The position numbers and the translations under genes were made by a program. DNA of 13,382 nt from Bacteroidaceae bacterium (lineage in GTDB: Bacteria > Bacteroidota > Bacteroidia > Bacteroidales > Bacteroidaceae), in assembly GCA_017472905.1 (NCBI GenBank), contig JAFUNW010000203.1:1-13382 (forward strand), read 5' to 3'. This document shows positions 8,722-13,382 of the stretch, one piece after another. The notes under the pieces were generated by a model. The model was given only the letters and a program-made list of their open reading frames with translations. It had not been told where the DNA came from and did no database searches. Each line of letters opens with the position of its first letter. Positions within the stretch are counted from its first letter, which is position 1.

Positions 8722-8828
8722 TGGAGTTAGAGGAGTTAGCATTCGCTTTGCTCGTTTGGAGTTAGAGCCAAATGTTTGAATAGTTAGTGAAAAGATTGGC
8801 TGGCAGGCGCAAGCCTGCAATAACTCCT
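8712..8828. repeat. GGAGTTA direct repeats with an inverted TAACTCC partner
   Basis: TGGAGTTAGAG occurs at 8722-8732 and again at 8757-8767. A third GGAGTTA copy abuts the first (8732-8738), and GGGAGTCAA at 8712-8720 is a degenerate copy. AGGAGTTA at 8731-8738 is exactly complementary to TAACTCCT at 8821-8828, so the arms enclose the hairpin at 8803-8818. It resembles a decayed dispersed intergenic repeat; copy number in the genome is unknown to me. Confidence 0.55.
8803..8818. repeat. Perfect GC-rich hairpin GCAGGC-GCAA-GCCTGC
   Basis: A 6-bp perfect GC-rich stem with a 4-nt loop in otherwise AT-rich spacer. On the plus strand the loop is GCAA, a GNRA tetraloop; on the minus strand (the smpB sense) it is TTGC. 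No T-tract follows directly on the minus strand, so it is not a canonical terminator, but it lies 60 bp after the smpB stop and could protect or shape the smpB 3' end. Confidence 0.6.
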
Positions 8829-8877
8829 TTAATCCCCCTTTTTCACTCCGTTCAAAAAAGACATCTCCTCCCATCAT

Positions 8878-9327
8878 CTATTTTTTAAAGAATCGATCCA
8901 TTTCACGGCGATCATCTTTCTCTTTCAATGATTCACGCTTGTCATATTCCTTTTTTCCTTTAGCCAAAGCTATCACCAATTTAGCCAACCCCTTTTCATT
9001 AATAAACAGTCGCACCGGAATAATCGTATATCCGGGTGTTTTAGTGGAAGCGCTTAATTTTCGAAGTTCTTTTTTATTCAATAAAAGTTTTCTTTCACGG
9101 CGAGTCGAATGATTATTATATGATCCATAGAAATATTCCGCTATATGCATATTCTTCACCCACATCTCCCCATTATGAAAAAAACAAAAGGTATCTACCA
9201 AACTGGCTTTTCCCATACGAATGGATTTTATCTCTGTTCCGGTCAATACGATACCGGCGGTATACGTCTCTAGCAGGGCATAGTCAAATCCTGCACGTTT
9301 ATTCTTTATATTTATTGAGGTTCTCAT
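8878..9327 (-). CDS. smpB: SsrA (tmRNA)-binding protein SmpB
   Basis: Binds tmRNA and delivers it to stalled ribosomes for trans-translation, which releases the ribosome and tags the unfinished peptide. The 149-residue length is typical. INIKNKRAGFDY (5-16) and AGIVLTGTEIKSIRMGKASL (24-43) are the family signature over the OB-fold core, and HSTRRERKLLLN (73-84) is the usual RNA-binding segment. The basic C-terminal tail (KGKKEYDKRESLKEKDDRRE, 123-142) should enter the mRNA channel of the ribosome. No ssrA gene is in the window. It lies 50 bp downstream of the Yip1-family gene and 230 bp upstream of metH on the same strand. The sequence before the ATG is A-rich (AGAAAAAA) with no Shine-Dalgarno, as is normal in this phylum. 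Confidence 0.96.
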   Translation of the reverse strand: MRTSINIKNKRAGFDYALLETYTAGIVLTGTEIKSIRMGKASLVDTFCFFHNGEMWVKNMHIAEYFYGSYNNHSTRRERKLLLNKKELRKLSASTKTPGYTIIPVRLFINEKGLAKLVIALAKGKKEYDKRESLKEKDDRREMDRFFKK

Positions 9328-9377
9328 TTTTTTCTACCACATTCTTTACGTCATAGACATTTTCTTAAATTCCCACG

Positions 9378-9959
9378 TCAATTCATGCTGCTCAACTTTC
9401 CAAAAACCCATTCTATCAAAAACGGAGACAGTAATATAATCATGGAGGAAACAATCGTGTAAACAAGTATCTTATTTTCCGGAATACTCATCAACACTTT
9501 TACACCTTCCCATACAATATAAACCAAATAAAATTGTAAAATCCACTTAAAGATAAAAAAAGAAGGAAAAAGATATGTAAAAATATCCAATACGAAAATA
9601 ACGACCATTGAATAGCCTACCAAAGCAGCAACTAAATTCCGGCCTTCATTCACACTCTCCAAAAAACGTCTGCCAAAAATTTCTATCAGGTAAATCGACA
9701 AAAAATATCCCCCGAAAAGTGAAACAAAAACACCTAGACATTTAGTCAACACAACCTGCAGATTAAAATCATCAACCCCATTCCCGAACAAAACACCGAT
9801 AAACATACTGAGGCCACACAATGTAATCATCGGATATACATAACTCGCCCCAACACTTTCGCTAGACTCTCCTCCTCCATCTTGAATAATTTCTTTCCAA
9901 GCCTTTGCCGGAGAAGACAACAACAACAAACTTCGACTGAATAACGTCTTATAATTCAT
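9378..9959 (-). CDS. Yip1-family integral membrane protein
   Basis: A 193-residue protein with about five hydrophobic helices (roughly 41-61, 70-95, 108-130, 131-150 and 163-185). The N-terminus carries LLSSPAKAWKEI (13-24), the segment that precedes the first membrane helix in bacterial Yip1-domain proteins, and YVYPMI (40-45) also fits the family. It should sit in the inner membrane. The bacterial function is not established, so none is assigned. It follows the NigD-like gene by 20 bp and precedes smpB by 50 bp on the same strand, so co-transcription with NigD is likely. The call rests on N-terminal pattern and topology. Confidence 0.75.
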   Translation of the reverse strand: MNYKTLFSRSLLLLSSPAKAWKEIIQDGGGESSESVGASYVYPMITLCGLSMFIGVLFGNGVDDFNLQVVLTKCLGVFVSLFGGYFLSIYLIEIFGRRFLESVNEGRNLVAALVGYSMVVIFVLDIFTYLFPSFFIFKWILQFYLVYIVWEGVKVLMSIPENKILVYTIVSSMIILLSPFLIEWVFGKLSSMN

Positions 9960-9979
9960 ACTATGTTACAAATTGAGGT

Positions 9980-10738
9980 TTAATATACACTATATGCCGG
10001 AGGTGTCAAGCGCCTTTTACTAACCGACACACAGCGTGTTACACGTCCTTTGCTCGTTTTATTCGAATCTTTCCACATCTCTGCACTAAGCGTTACATAC
10101 AAAGAATCACCAACAACTCTATCACGAACAAACGCCGGAATGACAGCACAATCCAAATGATTCACATAATCAGAAGAGCTGCTGTTTTCGTCCGAATAAA
10201 GATAATGAAGGTTCAAATTCAACGTATCCCCCTTAAAGGCATCTGTATCGTATGAATAATACAACGAATATTTTCCGCTGCGACTACGCTCTACAATTGC
10301 ATGAATTGTCAAATATCCCCGATAAGCCGTAATATCCAAATTTACCACTCCGTCATTTCCCAATGAATCAGGCAACGTTTCCAATCCTGTCACATCTATC
10401 AATGGCACAACCGGAACCTTAGTAGCTGAACGAACGATTGATTTAAAACGAGTATTGTCGGTTATCGTATCCGCAAAAGGTATATCATATTGCAACAATA
10501 CACGCTCTGCATCTCCCCAATTAATAGGACTCTCATCTGTAGGTTCCAATATCCCTCGATTTTCATCCAAAAACAGTCGATACGAACCGGCCCCGTTATT
10601 GGTAACAGTAGCAAAAGTTGTCGCCGTTATTCTGTAAGTATTTCCTTCCCCCCCCAAACAAGAAGTCAATACCACCATCAGCAAAGCAACTGCCCCCATG
10701 AAAAAGAATCTCATTCTTTCTGTTCTATTTACTCTCAT
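9980..10738 (-). CDS. NigD-like lipoprotein
   Basis: Secreted lipoprotein of 252 residues. The N-terminal hydrophobic stretch FFFMGAVALLMVVLTSC ends in a lipobox with lipidated Cys27. Residues after the cysteine (LGGEGN) do not form an obvious acidic lipoprotein export signal, so surface exposure is uncertain. The mature part is beta-rich and resembles the two-domain NigD family (N-terminal OB-like domain, C-terminal beta domain), named after a gene in the Prevotella nigrescens nigrescin bacteriocin operon. The family is widespread in Bacteroidales and its function is not settled; I see no bacteriocin gene here. Met9 (codon ending at 10714) is an alternative start giving a shorter signal peptide; I kept Met1 because AAGGA lies about 9 nt upstream of it. 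The Yip1-family gene follows after 20 bp. Confidence 0.82.
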   Translation of the reverse strand: MRVNRTERMRFFFMGAVALLMVVLTSCLGGEGNTYRITATTFATVTNNGAGSYRLFLDENRGILEPTDESPINWGDAERVLLQYDIPFADTITDNTRFKSIVRSATKVPVVPLIDVTGLETLPDSLGNDGVVNLDITAYRGYLTIHAIVERSRSGKYSLYYSYDTDAFKGDTLNLNLHYLYSDENSSSSDYVNHLDCAVIPAFVRDRVVGDSLYVTLSAEMWKDSNKTSKGRVTRCVSVSKRRLTPPAYSVY

Positions 10739-10779
10739 CTTTTTATTCCTTAATTAAATACTTAAAACAAAACAAATGG

Positions 10780-10787
10780 CAAAAATA
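10780..10787 (-). promoter_or_regulatory. Putative -7 promoter element for the NigD-like/Yip1 transcript
   Basis: The minus strand reads TATTTTTG, matching TAnnTTTG, about 42 bp before the NigD-like start. No clear TTTG -33 box is visible upstream. It lies in the 124-bp gap between the DUF4375 gene and nigD, which otherwise is AT-rich with no convincing terminator. Confidence 0.4.
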
Positions 10788-10862
10788 TAAAGAATGCCGC
10801 ATTTATTCCCATTACCCATTTTATCTTTAAGGTATTTTACATTTTATCATGTTGCAAATGCT

Positions 10863-11369
10863 CTACCGTTCTATTTCACAAAAATCTTCGATATGTTCAT
10901 CAACATAAGCGGCAAGAAGAGACGTCACTTGTTCTTCCATTTCCATAAATTCCTCTTCCAACTCATCAAATTCTTCATATTTTTCATAAGAAGCCATGAA
11001 TTCCTCATCACTTTTTTCACTAATTAAATCAGCCTTGTTTGCGTCATATACCTTTCGAGCAGCATAAACCAATTTCGAGAACTGTTTCGCTCCATACAAT
11101 CGCATGACTTTTGCAAAAGGATTTTCAAAAATAAACCCTCCGTATCCATTATATATTAATTGGACAAAACCACCTTCCAACACTTCACGCCGAAAATAAT
11201 AATAGGCAAGCAAAGTTATCTGATGACCTGAAAGCAGAGTCATATTTTCAGCAGTCAATTCGCCCCCCAATTCCCGTTCGTATGCATCTACAAAAACTTG
11301 AAGAAATTCATCCATTCCCTCCGATGCTCCTTGACGCAAAAGGGCGTCTTTGATTTTAATCCGACTCAT
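10863..11369 (-). CDS. DUF4375/DMP19-family protein
   Basis: A 168-residue soluble protein with no signal peptide or membrane segment. EVLEGGFVQLIYNGYGGFIF (62-81) matches the core of the DMP19/DUF4375 family, where a conserved E..xGGF.Q...N block is followed by a G-rich turn and a helix; GAKQFSKLVYAARKVYD (93-109) fits that helix. The C-terminal quarter is very acidic (EEFDELEEEFMEMEEQ, 132-147) and probably helical. DMP19 of Neisseria has been described as a DNA-mimic protein, and the acidic tail here is compatible with that, but a similar role is only a guess. It stands alone on the minus strand, with its own putative promoter and a 124-bp gap to nigD. Confidence 0.72.
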   Translation of the reverse strand: MSRIKIKDALLRQGASEGMDEFLQVFVDAYERELGGELTAENMTLLSGHQITLLAYYYFRREVLEGGFVQLIYNGYGGFIFENPFAKVMRLYGAKQFSKLVYAARKVYDANKADLISEKSDEEFMASYEKYEEFDELEEEFMEMEEQVTSLLAAYVDEHIEDFCEIER

Positions 11370-11420
11370 ATTCTATACATTCGTTTCATTCATTAATACA
11401 ATTTCCCTTAATTTCATTTG

Positions 11421-11428
11421 CAAATTTA
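11421..11428 (-). promoter_or_regulatory. Putative -7 promoter element for the DUF4375 gene
   Basis: The minus strand reads TAAATTTG, a match to TAnnTTTG, 52 bp before the DUF4375 start. No good TTTG -33 element is seen at the expected distance, so the call is tentative. Confidence 0.35.
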
Positions 11429-11584
11429 AAGAAAACTTTCGATTATATGGCAGTTCAGAAGAAAGATTTCACGTTTCTGCAAACAAAAAGTCTCTATCAC
11501 ATAAAGAAATATGCCACATTCACCTTACAAAAGGCCCCTCTTAAACAGAGATATTCAAATTTATGCTAAAAAAAACAATCTAAG

Positions 11585-11617
11585 TTTCTTTAAAAAAGAA
11601 TAAAACCATTACCTTTG
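11585..11617 (+). promoter_or_regulatory. Promoter of the scaffold/GGGtGRT operon
   Basis: TACCTTTG at 11610-11617 is an exact match to the Bacteroides -7 consensus TAnnTTTG. About 21 bp upstream, TTTC at 11585-11588 is a near match to the -33 TTTG. Transcription would begin near 11622, leaving a leader of about 94 nt before the ATG at 11716. Confidence 0.65.
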
Positions 11618-11621
11618 TGAC

Positions 11622-11663
11622 GCTAAACAATGAATTGAGAGTTTACTCTATTCATAAATTAGC
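11622..11663 (+). promoter_or_regulatory. 5'-end hairpin in the operon leader
   Basis: GCTAA (11622-11626) pairs with TTAGC (11659-11663). After a 3x3 internal loop (ACA/AAA), ATGAAT (11630-11635) pairs with ATTCAT (11650-11655). After a TG bulge, AGAG (11638-11641) pairs with CTCT (11646-11649) around a TTTA loop. That gives 15 base pairs, beginning almost exactly at the predicted transcript start. It may stabilise the mRNA 5' end or be a regulatory element; no known riboswitch class is recognised. Confidence 0.55.
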
Positions 11664-11715
11664 CTGTGGTTTAAACATCATTTTTTTAATTACTCAATAA
11701 AAACGTAAGAGAATT

Positions 11716-12417
11716 ATGACTTATTCACACGAAGTTGAACACATGTGTGTTGTAAAAAAAGGTCCTAATCACGGTCCGGCTCCAATTCCTGAAGAAGGAA
11801 AATGGGTGCAATCTAAAGAGATTAAAGACATTTCTGGTCTTACTCATGGTATTGGTTGGTGTGCTCCTCAACAAGGTGCTTGCAAATTAACTCTCAATGT
11901 TAAAGAAGGTATTATCCAAGAAGCCCTTGTGGAAACCATCGGTTGCTCCGGTATGACTCACTCTGCAGCTATGGCTTCAGAAATTCTTCCCGGTAAAACA
12001 TTATTGGAAGCTTTAAATACCGACCTCGTTTGCGATGCTATCAACACAGCAATGCGCGAATTGTTCTTGCAAATTGTTTACGGCCGTACACAATCAGCGT
12101 TCTCTGAAGGCGGATTGATGATTGGTGCCGGTTTGGAAGACTTGGGTAAAGGTCTTCGTAGCCAAGTTGGTACTCTTTACGGTACGTTGGCTAAAGGTCC
12201 TCGCTATTTGGAAATGGCAGAAGGATACATCAGCCGCATCGCTCTTGATAAAGACGATCAGATTTGCGGTTACGAATTTGTTCACTTGGGCAAATTCATG
12301 GATGAGATTAAGAAAGGTACCGATGCAAACGAAGCTTTGAAGAAAGTTACAGGAACTTACGGACGCTTCACCGAAGAGCAAGGTGCAGTTAAACACATTG
12401 ATCCACGTCACGAATAA
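11716..12417 (+). CDS. NifU/IscU-like iron-sulfur scaffold-type protein, partner of GGGtGRT protein
   Basis: A 233-residue cytoplasmic protein resembling the NifU_N/IscU scaffold domain, here in the variant form found beside GGGtGRT genes. GIGWCAPQQGACKLTL (45-60) aligns with the first-cysteine loop of IscU, and VETIGCSGMTHSAAMASEIL (72-91) with the second-cysteine helix, followed by GKTLLEALNTDLVCDAIN (93-110). Candidate ligands are Cys49, Cys56, Cys77 and Cys106, with extra Cys11 and Cys184. The Asp near the first IscU cysteine is replaced (WCAP), so cluster chemistry may differ. A C-terminal extension ends near GTYGRFTEEQGAVKH. No IscS, HscA/B or SufBCD gene is nearby, so a classical scaffold role is only inferred. 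The leader is A-rich without a Shine-Dalgarno. Codon use (GGT, GCT, CGT) suggests high expression. Confidence 0.82.
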   Translation: MTYSHEVEHMCVVKKGPNHGPAPIPEEGKWVQSKEIKDISGLTHGIGWCAPQQGACKLTLNVKEGIIQEALVETIGCSGMTHSAAMASEILPGKTLLEALNTDLVCDAINTAMRELFLQIVYGRTQSAFSEGGLMIGAGLEDLGKGLRSQVGTLYGTLAKGPRYLEMAEGYISRIALDKDDQICGYEFVHLGKFMDEIKKGTDANEALKKVTGTYGRFTEEQGAVKHIDPRHE

Positions 12418-12420
12418 TAT

Positions 12421-12428
12421 AAGGAGGA
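12421..12428 (+). promoter_or_regulatory. Strong Shine-Dalgarno site before the GGGtGRT gene
   Basis: AAGGAGGA lies 7 nt before the ATG at 12436, an almost full complement to the 16S 3' end. Most other genes in this window have only A-rich leaders. It fixes the start of the second operon gene within the 18-nt gap after the scaffold gene. Confidence 0.8.
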
Positions 12429-12435
12429 AAGAACT

Positions 12436-13382
12436 ATGATTAGAGAAGTAAAATTCGAAAGCCAAGACCGTCGTATCAAACAGATTCTCGCTGCATTGAA
12501 CGAATACGGCATTAAAGACATCGAAGAGGCTAACGCCATTTGCGACCAATATGGTCTTGATCCTTATTTGGCATGTGAAGAAACACAACCTATCTGCTTT
12601 GAAAATGCAAAATGGGCATACGTAGTAGGTTGTGCAATCGCTATTAAGAAAGGTGTGAAGACTGCCGCTGAAGCTGCAGAAGCTATCGGTATCGGTTTAC
12701 AAGCATTCTGCATCCCCGGTTCTGTAGCTGACGACCGTAAAGTAGGTATCGGTCACGGAAACCTCGCAGCTATGCTTCTTCGTGAAGAAACAAAATGCTT
12801 TGCATTCTTAGCCGGTCACGAATCATTCGCTGCCGCAGAAGGTGCTATCAAGATTGCAGCTAAAGCAGACAAAGTACGTAAAGAACCCCTCCGCGTTATT
12901 TTGAACGGTTTGGGTAAAGACGCTGCACAAATCATCGCCCGTATCAACGGATTTACATACGTACAAACCCAGTTCGACTATTATACAGGAGAATTGAAAG
13001 AAATCAAACGCATCGCTTACTCCGATGGTCCTCGTGCAAAAGTAAATTGCTACGGAGCTGACGATGTTCGCGAAGGTGTTGCCATCATGTGGAAAGAAGG
13101 TGTAGACGTATCTATCACAGGTAACTCTACCAACCCGACTCGTTTCCAACATCCTACAGCAGGTACATATAAGAAAGAACGTGTACTTGCCGGCAAACCC
13201 TATTTCTCTGTTGCTTCCGGAGGTGGTACAGGTCGTACCTTGCACCCCGACAACATGGCCGCAGGTCCTGCTTCTTACGGTATGACCGATACGATGGGTC
13301 GTAGGCACTCTGATGCTCAGTTTGCAGGTTCTTCATCCGTACCCGCTCACGTAGAAATGATGGGTCTTATCGGTGCAGGTAA
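12436..13382 (+). CDS. GGGtGRT-family protein, 3'-truncated by window edge
   Basis: Starts at the ATG after AAGGAGGA and stays open to the window end, giving 315 residues (MIREVKFESQDRR...). The naming motif SGGGTGRTLHPDN is at 261-273, followed by MAAGPASYGMTDTMG. The family is about 330-335 residues as I recall, so only a short C-terminal piece should be missing. The function of this conserved family is unknown. Seven cysteines (36, 47, 54, 66, 92, 121, 205) and the glycine-rich motif suggest a metal, cluster or nucleotide ligand, but that is inference. There is no signal peptide or clear membrane helix, so it is cytoplasmic. It is 18 bp behind the scaffold-like gene and shares its strong codon bias. 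Arg290 uses AGG, the only AGG among arginine codons that are otherwise nearly all CGT or CGC. Confidence 0.88.
   Translation, partial: MIREVKFESQDRRIKQILAALNEYGIKDIEEANAICDQYGLDPYLACEETQPICFENAKWAYVVGCAIAIKKGVKTAAEAAEAIGIGLQAFCIPGSVADDRKVGIGHGNLAAMLLREETKCFAFLAGHESFAAAEGAIKIAAKADKVRKEPLRVILNGLGKDAAQIIARINGFTYVQTQFDYYTGELKEIKRIAYSDGPRAKVNCYGADDVREGVAIMWKEGVDVSITGNSTNPTRFQHPTAGTYKKERVLAGKPYFSVASGGGTGRTLHPDNMAAGPASYGMTDTMGRRHSDAQFAGSSSVPAHVEMMGLIGAG

Larger units (their letters stand above)
8648..8877. other. 230-bp intergenic region between smpB and metH
   Basis: Non-coding spacer between two minus-strand genes. Nearest metH it contains a likely promoter (about 8696-8721). Beyond that lie direct and inverted GGAGTTA repeats and a perfect 6-bp GC-rich hairpin. 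I find no B12-box GCCACTG-like sequence and no SAM-riboswitch core on the minus strand, so metH does not appear to be riboswitch-controlled from here. The rest is unexplained low-complexity sequence. Confidence 0.6.
11370..11715. other. 346-bp divergent intergenic region
   Basis: AT-rich region between the minus-strand DUF4375 gene and the plus-strand scaffold/GGGtGRT operon. It holds a putative promoter facing each way and the 5' hairpin of the plus-strand transcript. The middle stretch (about 11440-11580) shows no gene, no credible small ORF with a start context, and no operator that I can recognise. Confidence 0.6.

Noticed and set aside
8648..8877. Possible cobalamin or SAM riboswitch upstream of metH
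   Set aside because: The minus strand lacks a B12-box-like GCCACTG and the SAM-I core, and repeats take up most of the space. A covariance-model scan would settle it.
10789..10805. Small palindrome AATGC-C-GCATT as a terminator between the DUF4375 and nigD genes
   Set aside because: A one-base loop is not physically reasonable and no proper T-tract follows.
11350..11544. A 64-codon plus-strand open frame in the divergent spacer
   Set aside because: It overlaps the DUF4375 start, has no ribosome-binding or promoter context, and has no recognisable features.
11425..11594. Exact 10-bp inverted repeat TTTAAAGAAA / TTTCTTTAAA at the two divergent promoters, as a shared operator
   Set aside because: Very AT-rich, at different positions relative to each -7 element and 150 bp apart; likely chance in this base composition.
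12823..13308. A 161-codon minus-strand open frame inside the GGGtGRT gene
   Set aside because: Antisense shadow of a strongly biased, clearly recognised gene; composition is unlike a real protein.

Overview
The window looks like chromosomal DNA from a Bacteroides-type gut bacterium (Bacteroidales). The support is gene content (NigD-like lipoprotein, Bacteroidetes-style TamB, the GGGtGRT pair), AT-leaning intergenic DNA, A-rich rather than Shine-Dalgarno leaders on most genes, and several TAnnTTTG -7 promoter elements typical of Bacteroides. I cannot name the species. I see no phage, integrase, transposase, CRISPR array, tRNA or rRNA.

Layout. Positions 1-3162 (+) hold the C-terminal two thirds or so of a TamB-type envelope protein, open at the left edge. 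The convergent gap 3163-3380 has a weak terminator and an imperfect 89-bp inverted repeat built from 8-bp units. Five genes then run on the minus strand, in transcription order: metH (8647-5897), a nitroreductase (5845-5306), a Rossmann/DUF2520 protein (5309-4512), a KdsC-like phosphatase (4525-4007) and maf (3968-3381). The middle three are joined by overlapping stop and start codons, so the set is probably one operon. The 230-bp gap upstream of metH holds a likely promoter and a second repeat-rich patch. Further along on the minus strand come smpB (9327-8878), a Yip1-family membrane protein (9959-9378), a NigD-like lipoprotein (10738-9980) and a DUF4375/DMP19-type protein (11369-10863).

A 346-bp divergent region leads into a plus-strand operon from 11716 to the right edge: a NifU/IscU-like scaffold protein followed by a GGGtGRT-family protein cut by the window end. 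This operon has a clear promoter, a 42-nt hairpin starting where the transcript should start, a strong Shine-Dalgarno site before its second gene, and strongly biased codons suggesting high expression.

How the genes fit together. Most are conserved housekeeping genes: one-carbon/methionine metabolism (MetH), nucleotide-pool cleaning (Maf), KDO or related sugar synthesis for LPS (KdsC-like), ribosome rescue (SmpB) and outer-membrane homeostasis (TamB). MetH here has no C-terminal reactivation module, so that function must come from elsewhere. The least understood part is the scaffold/GGGtGRT pair, whose biochemical role I do not know; it is the best candidate for an undescribed system.
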